This document shows, piece after piece, positions 1 to 12,000 of a stretch of DNA of 64,000 nt. The notes below the pieces were generated by a model that saw only the letters and a list, made by a program, of their open reading frames with translations, did not search any database and was not told where the DNA came from. Every line of letters starts with the position of its first letter. Position 1 is the stretch's first letter. A program made the translations under genes and the position numbers. The DNA is taken from NCBI GenBank assembly GCA_934045905.1, contig OW203771.1, positions 20,158,069 through 20,222,068 on the forward strand, written 5' to 3'. The DNA comes from Leuctra nigra (Eukaryota; Arthropoda; Insecta; Plecoptera; Leuctridae).

Positions 1-678
1 AACCTATTAGTTGGTTTTCCTATTTTCCTTTTCCTGATATTGGTTTAATCAATGTCCCTTGCTGTGCGAGAATAAGGTTGTATGCTCATTTTTTTTTCTC
101 CATCACCTTTCTATGAATTAAATATTTATTGCGAATTAAGCAATAAAACGGCAAAATCATTTTTAATGCGCAATTTAGTATCAATATGCAAATAATTGTG
201 TATCTTCGTATTGTTAAATTAGGTAGTATGTTCTAAAAGGTTTCGTCTGGTCAATATTTTCTTCCAAAATCCCTCCTTCTCCCCCCCCCCCCCCCCCCCC
301 CTTCGAGTGTACTTAGAGACGTCGTGTAAATAATTAAAAGCGTCATGAAACTTGAGTGATGTAAATGAGCGATGGGATATGTTCTTGGAACTTGATAAGT
401 GGCTTAGTTTCGCACATTCACCTCTGTGAAACCACATCTCTTGTCATTCTTCCTGACGTTATACGAGAAGTTATTACTTCATCGGCGTGATGTTGAAGTA
501 CACATGAGTACTTGCTTCAGATCTTAGTTAGGTTTGTATGATTTATGACATCGTAAGTTGTGTCAAGTTTACTACGAGGCTACCAGTGCTAAAGCGATCA
601 CGAAATATTTCAATCGGAGTTGAACCTGCAGAAGGATCATTACTTCTCTCTTTCCCTTTGTATTTTCTCTGCCAATAG

Positions 679-856
679 GGAACGCTCTAGTTATAGAATG
701 AATCAGAAACGAAGAATATTGAAAGTATATCTAGGATGTAGACAAACAAATAATTATTATTCTGGGAAGAATCATCAAGGAAGCTTGATTCAGTCAGCAG
801 AGTCAAAATTTACTCGAAATTTTCGGACGCCAATAATGGACCTCCGACGTCAAAAG
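679..856 (+). CDS. possible upstream exon of the 3-15 kb gene
   Basis: An open stretch is preceded by a pyrimidine-rich tract ending CCAATAG and followed by AAAAG|GTAG. It would encode about 59 residues, basic and Arg/Lys/Ser-rich with no recognisable domain. It leaves in phase 0, which matches the phase-0 acceptor at 3041. The donor is weak and nothing else supports it, so it may be a chance ORF. Confidence 0.25.
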
Positions 857-1284
857 GTAGTTAAAACCACATAAACAAGGTTAAATTTGATGGCTCTTAT
901 ATGAAAACAATTTGATAAGAGAAATGGTACATTAAAGAATATTGAATGCAATCTCATTATCCAAATTGAGTGAAGTGCATAATTTTTCACAATGCCAAGG
1001 AGGCATAATTCTTGTGTCCGTTGGTACTTTCCTAGACTTAATCATCACCGAAAGTATTTTCTAAATGTCAGTGTTCCAAATAAGAAGTTTTTATTTTATT
1101 TTGCTGTTCTTCATGAGTTCTATTGTGATGAGGTTGATATAATGTGTGAAACATGTAGAGAGTAAGACAATTGAATGGAATCTGTGTCGAAGTGCACGAG
1201 ATAAAGAGTATCAGATCAACTAGGCCAAGCAGCGTCGGTGAACCAGCAAAGAGCAATGCTGTGACAAACTGTCAATTGGAGTGT

Positions 1285-1785
1285 CCTCACTCTACTTACT
1301 AAATACATGAGTGTCCCACTTCTACTTACAAAATGCCTGAGCGTCCTTCCTTAAAATGCCCGAGTGTCCTCCTTCTACTTACTAAATGCCCGAGTGTCCT
1401 CCTTCTACTTACTAAATGCCCGAATGTCCTCCTTCTACTTACTAATGCCCGAGTGTCCTCCTTCTACTTACTAAACGCCCGAGTGTCCTCCTTCTACTTA
1501 CTAAATGCCCGAGTGTCCTCCTTCTACTTACTAAATGCCCGAGTGTCCTCCTTCTACTTACTAATGCCCGAGTGTCCTCCTTCTACTTACTAAATGCCCG
1601 AGTGTCCTCCTTCTACTTACCTAATACCCAAGTGTCCTCCTTCTACTTACTAAATGCCCGAGTATCCTCCTTCTACTTACTAAATGCCCGAGTGTCCTCC
1701 TTCTACTTACTAAATGCCCGAGTATCCTCCTTCTACTTACTAATGCCCGAGTGTCATCCTTCTACTTACTAAATGTCCGACATTA
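1285..1785. repeat. 30-bp minisatellite array, about 16 copies
   Basis: A tandem array has consensus CGAGTGTCCTCCTTCTACTT plus ACTAAATGCC. Units differ by single substitutions and by loss of one A, giving 29- and 30-bp versions. Long in-frame ORFs across it arise from the repetition and are not genes. There are no unique spacers, so it is not CRISPR-like. Confidence 0.95.
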
Positions 1786-1799
1786 TTTAGGGACATTAT

Positions 1800-2900
1800 T
1801 TATACGAGCTACTTGAACTGTCAGCAAGGATCGAAATTATCAAAACTGTCATGATGTCGATCGATCGCGAAGAGAGATCATGTTGCACTGATTACTAGAT
1901 TTTTGAGTTGCTCTCGATGTGAAGAACAGTTTTAGCAATGAAATCATATTTTAATCAAAACAATGCACAGTTAGTCATGGAAACGGTAGCATATTTTCAT
2001 TCCCATTTTGGGCTTTGTGAATGATTGACGTACATTTTGTTCTCCGGTGAATTAAACTTGTATTATCGATTTTGTGAGCTTGCTGTGCTAGTGAACTTCT
2101 TTTGATAAGGTAATATACATCTTAAAATATATAGCATAGCATTTAGTTTAGAAATAGGTACATCAGCCATCTATCACACCACCATTTAATCCAAGAAGAA
2201 ATGTTATTATTTTACTTTTTATACCTACTAAGAAATCCATCAAATCTTTTAATTTTTTACTTCTAGGTAGCATATCAAGTCAAATAAATGTTGTTATATT
2301 ACTTTTCTTAATTTTAAACTCTAGAACTAAACCATTATATTAACATCATTTGCATTTTTTTAAATTAATTTTACATGTTTTATTTAATGTGAAATATCAT
2401 AGCAACGGTAATAATATTCTAAAATGTATTTGTTTGATGTAATTTCATCATTGTCAAAGAGATAACAACAATCAATATCAAAAACTTCCCCTTGACGTCT
2501 CGTTTCCCATGAAACGGGCTCACTGCACACTGGAGTGCTGTCTAATGCCAATTCCATTTTATTACATAACATACAGTAATATAATACAGTAATAATAGTA
2601 ATACAGTAATAATATCATCAATTAATGAGATACTACAAGGAATTTAGAATAATTGGTCAGAATATAAAGATAAAGAAGAAAATAGCAATATGTATGAATA
2701 TTGATTTTCAGGGACCCTATTCTAGAACGTTTTCCCAATTCCATTCTGATGGAATCCGGCTAGGCAATGCGCACCGATATTTCTCCCGCCAAAGTGCTCT
2801 GATAGTTTATGATGTTGTCTATTCAATCAGAATTGGGAATTTAAAAGTTCTAAAATAGGGCCCCAGGTCTGTATTTTGAGGAAACTGCGCACGAAACAAT
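1800..2900. other. AT-rich stretch without a recognisable gene
   Basis: I see no supported exon here. A short AATAATAGTAATACAGT-like simple repeat lies near 2575-2615 and a G-run at about 2917-2932. The short ORFs lack splice context or similarity. Confidence 0.5.
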
Positions 2901-3040
2901 GTTGGTAGCTTGGAGGGGAGGGGGGGGGGGGGCAGGAAGACATGTCAATCAACGTAATAGTGACGTTATCTTCCATCAAGAAGTATACAAAAATAGATCA
3001 TCTTCTTCCAAACCCCTTTGATCACTCTGTTTTATTACAG

Positions 3041-6000
3041 ATGTTCAAAGAAGTTAAAGATTTGTTCGCTGGGCGCGCTGAGCCAGAGAGCTATTGGGTA
3101 AGTCCATAGATTCAATCTCAGAGGTAGAAGGCCGGAAGTACATTTCAATGATTCTTGAGGTCAGCTCATAGACCAGTAATTCTTCCTTCATCCAATCATA
3201 TTTGTAATGATGACATGAGTCATTTTGTAACGAATACTTCAATATAACTGTATTTGTTGAGATCAGTCAAATGACGTAGAGCTTGATTACATCATTCCAA
3301 AAGTGTGCAGCGCAAAATGGAGACAGTTGACTTCCGTCCTTATATATATGAGATACTATAGAATTGCGTAACTAACTCAAAAATTATATTTCTGGCGAAT
3401 TGGATTGGCTGGAAATGGTTTGCAGGCACAGGCGCGTAGGAACTTTTCATAATGGGGGGGGGGGGGGGGGGATTGCGACACCCGGAAGGGGGATCTGGGA
3501 GGCAAAGCCCCCAGCTTTAGCCCCGCAGGGCGTTGTTGAGAATTTAAACCAGTTAAAAGTGATTCTGGGGCTTTTAGATGCACAAACTGAAGCAAAAATC
3601 CATACAATTGTTGCCGCGCAGGGAACTTTTTTCGAATATAATCATATTAAAATCATTCTGGGATGTTAAACTGCTCAAATTACAACAAATAACTCCCTAT
3701 TTATGCCCCCCCCCCCCCCACAAGGCGCTTTTTTTTAGAATTTAAACAATTTTAAAGTTATTCTTGGACACTAAACTTAATTTTTTATGGTGAATGGGGG
3801 GTCAGCCTGCTCGAGTGGGGGGGGGGGGGGGGGGAGAATACACCCATCCCCCCCACCACTTCCTACGCACATGTACAGGCATATCATCCGAAGATGCAAG
3901 ATTTGTATTCAGGTAAAGATGCAATCTGTAAGGATTGATTGTCAATGTACGTGACCAGCAGCCAATCGGGAACGCGATTATAGAAAAGAAGTAAATCTTT
4001 GTTACCATGGTCGAAAATGTTTTTTTTTGTTTTTTTGTTTTGTTAGGGGTACAAAAAAACTAAAAATACTCCAGTTGGACACTCTGCAACAATAGTAAAA
4101 ACAATTTACTTGATTTTTCGAATCATAGAGCCACAGATTTATTCTTTATCTATATAACCAGTAAAATTTTTAAGACATTCGAAAAAAGTAGGCTTTTTAT
4201 GTATGTTTTGTGGTTTTCAATATTTTAATTAAAATACCCCTCTTCGCAGCAGTATATGCAACCTGCAGCTCACGATGTCACAATGCCACTTACAACCATA
4301 TAGAACCCTTACCTAATGCATTTTCATTAATTTTTAGGAATTTTTGTTTAATTCCAAAGACGACAACAAGAGACAAGAAGTGATTTGTTTGTCATGTTAA
4401 TAAAGACATTACATTTTTAAGGATAATAATTGATCACCATGAAGACTTCTTTTACCAACCACCTGTTGCAATTCTTTTTCTTGTAAATATTTACATTATT
4501 TTGTCCAGTATAAATGTAGCTAATATATATTTTTAATTCTGTCAGTGTGAAGATGAAACGTGTTTTTTTACTTATTCATCTTGACCAAATTACCTGGAAT
4601 ACAACATAAAGTGAGTGAATGTTAATGTGAACTGTCTCTCTGCAGGATGACTGGTACCCTGATCCTGATCTGGATGATCTGGCGAATTATGAGGGCCCTT
4701 ATCTCACGGAAGTGGGTCTTTTGTACTTGGAGCGACCGGCAGCTCGCTTTGCCTCGTTCAAACACCTTGTAAGTTTCACTCTTATATGCAATTTTCTACA
4801 TTGTTCAAGAGGTACGAAAAACCCTTTTCGAGGTTAGGTTATCTATCGTATTAAAATAAATTTTACTGGAACCTTTTGAAGACAGCAGAGAATAGGATTG
4901 AACGTATCGTCCCACATAGCGTAAATTTTCATTCATTAAAAAACAGTGTAAATTTGGGCGGGAAAACGCCATCTTACTGGTTGGCTTGTCGACCAATGAT
5001 AATAGGACACCTGGCAAATTTGACATGACATCATTGACCGGAATGATGTTTTCCCATCAAAATATTCACTGATTTTCAATTGCATATAGATGAAGGAAGC
5101 TTTACACTTTTTACTGTGAAAATAGTGTGATTTACCACTAATTATGTTGTTATTTTGAATTATAGCTTCCACGAGCTGTCCAAGAGAGTTGGAAAGAAGA
5201 TACTAAACCTGCAGAACCCAGCTGCTGTCTAGAGAACTACCTGCGAAATCCCTCCGCGCAGACACAAGCGCCGCGTCACGCTCCTCGGCCGCACGACGGC
5301 GATCCACGAGCTGGTCGAGAGAGTCGACGTACAGTTCGCGACGATGTTCAGGTGAGAGAGGTGAAAGTCACCTTCAAATAGAACATTTTGTGCGCAGAAG
5401 TTCATCCCGGATAATAATGATTGCGTCAAAACCCTATAGTAAAACTGAAACGAGCTTCATGTCAAAGCTTAAAGTACTCTCTAATCTTTGGTTAATGTCA
5501 ACTATTTCTACTTTCCAGCATTGCCGCTGTTCTCCGCATCTTTGTACTTGCTGCAGAAAAGAGCATACCAATAAGAGGGTGGTTAAGGATCCAGGCCGAC
5601 ACCCACACCCACGCCAACACCCGACACCCTACCGACACCCCTCCGACGATGTCCGACGACCGCCAGATCTCCCCGCCTCGCCCCCCCATGTAAGGTTCAC
5701 TCTTATATTTGCAGTTTTCGAGGTAAGGTTGTCGTATTAAAATCTAGTGGAGCGGTCGCTCCACCCAGCCAAGTCGTACTGTACAGTCTCACTCACTCAA
5801 CCGAATACTGCCGAATAAACTAAGCAGAACACTGCGATGTTCAGGTGAGAGAGGTGAAAGTCACAGTTTGCCCGCAGAAATACATCCCGGATAATAATGA
5901 TCGCGTCAAAACCCGATCGTTAAACTGAAACGAGCTACATGTCAAAGTTTAAATTACTCTCTAATCTTTGGTTATGTAAACTGTTTCTACTTTCCAGGTT

Positions 6001-9000
6001 ACGGATCCACGCCGACACCCACACCCACGCCAACAGCCGACACCCGAACGACACCCCTTCGCCGGTGTAAGACCACTGACAGTTCTCCCCGTCTCGATCA
6101 CCCATGTAAGTTTCACTCTTATATTTGCTCAGGAGGCACGAAAAACCATTTTCGAGGTTAGGTTCTTTTGAAGAGAGCAGAGAATAGGATTGAACATATC
6201 GTCCCACAAGCGTACATTTTCATTCATTAAAAAACATTTATTCATTTTCTTTGTAAATGAAATTCCAATGCTGTTGACATCGAAATGATTAATGTATGCA
6301 GATGACTTGAAAATGTATAGGTCAGTGTTGATGTACGGGAGTGTGTGTCCTTGCAAAAATACTTGAATTGCCTAAGCGTGTGGTGTAAACAGTGGAAACT
6401 GAAATTGAATATATCAAAATGTAATTCGATTACTTTCACCAACAAAAAGTTTTTTTTTAGCTAAAGCACTTAAAATGTTAGGGTTATAAGGCGCAATTGC
6501 TTAAACTCATTTTCAAAATCCACTAATAAGCTGTTGAACACTGCTCTTGTCAGGCCACACATTGAATATGGAAGTGTTGTTACTACCAATCAACGAAAAT
6601 TAAATGATTAGAAAATGTTCAAAAGCGATTTATTAAGATGCAGTATTTTAAGTTAGGCATTCCGTATGACAATTCCTCTTATAAGTCTTGCTGTTTTAAT
6701 AATAGGTTTTTAACATTGGAAGAGTGGCATGGTAGCATGGTTTATAGTCCCCTGGTTGAACAGTTCAATTTCAATGTTCCTAGGCTGGTCTCTAGAAGTA
6801 AGCAGTTTGTAGGGTTTCAGCCAGGAGGATAGATGTTTTTAAATGTGCTGCTATCAATATACTTCAATAATCTTTTAATGACTATTTGAACTTAAATATA
6901 GTAACCTTGAGAAGTTTTAATTCTAAGTTGCATCTCAGATCAGTGATATTTTAACTTTTAGCTTGTAAAGCTTTATCACTTGACTTCGATCTGTGATATA
7001 ACTGAAATGTGAGATTTTGTTAGTTTTTATGTGTTATTTATTATCTTACCGATTGCAATGTATGTATTTTTAATGTGTTATAGTATATTTGTACTTGTGG
7101 GCGTCAGTCCGTTACAAATAAAGAATTAATAATAAAGAGTGTAAATTTGGGCGGGAAAACGCCATCTGACTGGGTGGCCTGTTGACCAATGATAATAGGA
7201 CATCTATGGCGAATTTGACATGACATCATTGACCGGAATGATGTTTTCCCACCAAAATCTCACTTCTTTTTACTCGGAAAATAGTGTGATTTACCAACAA
7301 TTAGGTATGTTGTTATTTTGAATTATAGTTTTTAATAAATTCATTCATATTCCCTATAACACGATCGCGAAATCTCTCATCTGGTCCATAGAGGTCGGAC
7401 CGTCAACGCGAAGAATGCGGCTGCCATCAACAGTGCCCTCTGCGAGATCCATCCTCGCCGACTCAAGATTGCCCATGTCCATCGCAACATTGTAGTTGCT
7501 GGATAAGAGAGAATATTCTCGAAAGGGTGGTTACGGGTATAGGCCGACACCCTTCCGACGCCTCGCCCAGCCTTGTAAGTGTCACTCTTATATTTGCTCA
7601 GGAGGCACGAAAAACCCTTTTCGAGGTTAGGTTATCGTATTAAAATCTAGTGGAGTGGTCGCTCCACCCAGCCAAGTCGTACACACACACTCACACTCAC
7701 TCAACCGAATACTGCCGAATAAACTAAGGAGCTGACCAACCACTTTTACTGTTAGCAACAACATGTCATTTTCGGCCTACTATTGTTGCGAAATATCTTA
7801 ATTTCGAGCTATGGCCGACCCCACTCCACATACCAAATTAAGTGTGAACAATAGGTTATGCCATTTGTGGTCTAGAGGGCTGTGAAAAAAGTAAAATTAC
7901 CCCCCTTTTAAAAGCTATAATGATTCTGATATCACGAAATGTTCATACGTTATTAACTGATTGGGATGAAAATGTGTAAAATAAGAGAAATTGTTTGTCT
8001 TTTTGGTCATGCAAAATATGATAGTGATCAGATTTATGAAAGACTATTTTCATTTTTCAACCTATCAGGAGATATTTATTTAAATTGTAACCAATAATTG
8101 GTTAAAAAAATAGGGTCTGCAACGCCCAGATATTGTCCTAGTAGGGTCGTGGAAAAATGTGTCGATCATCCCTACGCTTATACCATCCCGCCATTCAACG
8201 GAGCGCTGGTATACCACTGTACGATCTCCGTTGTATGGCGGGAGGATATAAGCGTAGGGATGATCGAGATATTATTCCAAAGCTGTACATGTGTGCAAAA
8301 TTCCGGCTCGATCGAAGAAAAACTGTGACCTGTATAACCTCAAGTAGAGTCAAAAGGAATCGCTCACTTTGCTCGCTCAATGACTGGGATTTAAAGCTCA
8401 AACTTGCAAGTTCTTCAACCTTAGAACTTACAGTATTTATTTCTACACGGCTTGATATCCTGTTAATGATAATCTTCATCCTCTTGAAGGCAGACTGATT
8501 TCGTAACTTGAGGAATAGCAGGCTTTCCATTTCTCATTGTTTTGACATGATTAAAAGAAAATTATGATTTTTTTTTCTACGTTTTAACGACTGACAGGGA
8601 GATTAATATTCTCTTTAAAAGTATTTTCCATAAGGTCGACATTATTCTTCAATACTAGGTCATGATACCCAAGACCATTCCTTCTTCTGTATTTTGAAGA
8701 TTTTCAATATATTATTATGATTAGTTCCATTGGCAACATAAAACAGAGTGAGTTCATTTGTTCATTTGTTGTCAGAAATTAATTGAGCGAGCGACTCCAT
8801 TTGCCTCTTTTGGCACGGACCTCATTTTTTCTGTTTCTGAGGCTATACAGATCACAGTTTTTCTTCGTACATGTGTGATATTTTGCACACATGTACGGAC
8901 TCTTTCTGTGCGTGGCTCTACTTTTTTTTGAAATCCTTTTATTGGTTCAAATTTAAAAAGAAATATCTTTAGATTGGTTGGTACGATCAATTTGAAATGT

Positions 9001-12000
9001 TGACCTGTTTTCTAAACTGTTTTCTTTGACCCCTATCAGCTGGATTCTGGGACCACGATAGCTTCCCGCTACCAAAACCACTCAAACGACTCAAATCGGC
9101 ATGAGTCGTCGATAGTGGTGGATAATCTTATGTCCGGGTTAGCCCGCACATTAAAATCACTCAAAAATGAAAACAAGCCAAAAGAGCTGTATCAGCCAAG
9201 TTCGGCTGAGAGATTAACGCCAAGCACGATGCATTTTACAAGTGAAAGCGGGTCAGACAAATCTGAAATCTTCGACCCCTTTCTCAACGAGGAGGATAGG
9301 AGCAGATACCAGTCTCGTCAAAGGAGTCTAAATGACGACCAGAATCAGGTAAGGAGACCACCAGAGGCAAAGACTCTCTTTTCTTAAGGGTATGGAGCTA
9401 GTGTTTTTACTCATTTTACAAACCAAAATATACTTGGCGCATCGTGCATATAGATAGTTAAGAAGTAAAAGCCAGATTTGAAATACACATAAAATCTACC
9501 TACATCTATACATGCCTAATGCCCTAAAAAACGATGCGTCAAATATATTTTCGTACATTGTTGTAAGTGTATTTTGTAAGAATATCTATTAATTTTACGT
9601 CTCTAGGCGAGAAAATTTTGAAAACTGTATTCACAGTTTAGTAGTACGTTTTTCTTTCTCAAGAAATCATGTTTTTTGTAAACATTTATCAGCCTCAACC
9701 CGGCTCGTCCAGAGCACCGGACTGGCACCCTGGTGTCTTGTCCAGCACCACATTCATGAGCGTCAGCAGGCTGTCCCTCTTCGAGACGGAACTTCACGGC
9801 TCGTCCCTCCTCAGCGGGTCCCTCCTCGAGCCAGTTTCTAGTCAACTGGTAAGTCTTTGGAGAGTCCTAATATTCACCGCACTCTTTTATTTCTACGTCA
9901 GAGTGACGTCAGCCTGCAGATGACATTTTCGTGTGTTTCCGCTTATTTCCGAAGACAGCCGACTGTCGAGTTGTGATTTTCTGATTCTGAAAGTTTTGGC
10001 TACTCAAGTTGCCACTTTAGTCACCATTGAATGTGTAATTATATACTTAGACTTGAATGTGTAACCTTACCACTGTAACTTGTAAAGTTAGCATTGACTG
10101 CGTAATTAAATTCATTGGACTAAAATATGAAATATTCTAATTTGTTTTTTTCTTTCTGACAACTTTTTTTGTAAACATTTAACAGTCTCAACCCGGCCCG
10201 CCCAGCGCCAACTTCACACGCGCTCTTCAGGAGCAACTTCAGGCCCTCATCGAGCCCGTTCCTAGTCAACTGGTAAGTGATTGTTTTCTTTTTTGCAGTT
10301 CGGAATATAAGTACGGTATCAAGAGGTCGAAAATGATACTCCCGTGGAGCTTTTAGCTAGGAGTATGGGCACCATGATGTCCCTTGGGTCCTAGAGTGTA
10401 TAAATCGCGTTGGTGCCAAAGGCGCATGCGCGTAGGAGGCTGCAGGGGGGCTGGGGGGGGGGCGAATCTAGTTACATCATTTGCAGCCAAACGGCTAAAG
10501 TTCGTTCACTGTTAGAATATTTTTGTCGTTTTCGTTGTTCACGTCGTTCACGTGAACACTGCCCTGTCAATGGCAAGGCTTTCTTCTTTGTATTATTGAA
10601 ATTGTATAAATTGTGTCAAATACACAATTTTTAATATTATAACATATTAGAAAAATTCAATAAAATTGATTTATTTTTATCTACAGCGTATTATACTTAT
10701 TTTTGGATTATTTATATATATTTACATGTGTTACAATTGTTCACTAGACTCCAGTAGTATCTACACGGCCGCCATTGCGGATCATTATTCTTACAGTGAA
10801 CGAACTTTAGTGATATGTATATTTTGTAAGGAAATAAAAGTTGTGTAATAACATAAAGAATAAAAAAGTTATTTTGAATAAAATGCGAAAATGCTCGTAT
10901 GCTCATAATACTAATTTTTCAATTTCTTTTAACATTTTTTGAGTCAGGAGGTCCTTCCCATTACTCTCACATTTGCCAATTATACTCAATATTTTCCAAA
11001 TTTGTCTGGAAGTTGCTCTGCATCATTGCAAACAAAATGGCTATCTTTGAATTCGTTCATTAAGATGATGATAACATGTACCTAGTTTTGTGTTATTAAT
11101 TGAAAGTTCACAATGTGTTTGTTCATGATCGACACCAGTCCCAAGAAGAGCAGCAACCCTCCAAAAGCCCTACTAAAAGGGTTCAGATGGTCCTCGTAGA
11201 TCCGATTACCCTAAAACATGTGTTCCGGCGTGGCCAACAGGTAAGTGATTTACTAGATTACACGCGGTTAAAATATTTAAAATTTAACCTAAAATGGACC
11301 TTGTGCGGAAAAGCGCGTGTGAATAGATGGAACTAAACGAGAGAACGTGTTGGGGGTATTTGGTCGTGTAGCATGGGCTTTTGCCGCGTGCGACCGTGTT
11401 GGTAAGACCCCGTTAGAGTTATTTCAGTTGTATTATCACTCAAACATAAATTAACCTCAAAACGTGAGTTGCCTAGTTACAGCAAAAGCCACACGGTCGC
11501 ACACGGGAAAAGCCCATGCTACACGGTCTAATAACCTCAAAACGTTATCTCGTTTAGTTCCATCTTTTCGCACGCGCTTTTCCCGCACAAAGGCCATTGG
11601 AATTCATCTTGAGATAATCCTTCATTCATTCAGTTTTATTTCTACAAATTGCACCATTGTACTTAGAGCCTTACAAACGAACAATGATATGGATATGTAC
11701 TAATAATTGCTTAAATATATAACATAACAACAAAATATAACAAACTATTATCTAGTAAAGAGTGTGAAAAGGTAAAAAAAACTACATTACTTTGAAATTC
11801 CCTCAACTTAAACTATTCCACTCTCTTATGCCTTTGTTAAAAAACGAATATTTTCCTACATCAGTTTTTCTCTCTTCCAACACGCATTCCCCTTTCCTTC
11901 TTTCAACATACCGGGGCCTCTCAATCTTTACATTTATATCCTTCCAGGCAATGCTACCACTCAGGGCCTTATACATACTGCACAATCTGGCTTTCCTCCT

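Larger units (their letters stand above)
4769..7730 (+). repeat. degenerate tandem duplication of exon/intron units
   Basis: The block following the exon-2 donor (GTAAGTTTCACTCTTATAT, then ACGAAAAACCCTTTTCGAGG) recurs after 5689, 6105 and about 7575. The intron sequence 5343-5518 recurs at 5836-5997 with over 80% identity by eye. A segment at 4940-5165 (AGTGTAAATTTGGGCGG onward) recurs at 7137-7335. Three exon-like inserts lie in these units: 5519-5689, 5998-6105 and a decayed one at about 7520-7575. Confidence 0.8.

Noticed and set aside
1333..1772. Repetitive Ser/Tyr/Leu-rich protein or CRISPR-like array
   Set aside because: The open frames come from the 30-bp minisatellite; units are contiguous, with no unique spacers and no cas genes.
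8098..8530. Overlapping ORFs on both strands
   Set aside because: They read through a family-2 fragment with an inserted palindrome; the symmetry itself produces the mirrored ORFs.
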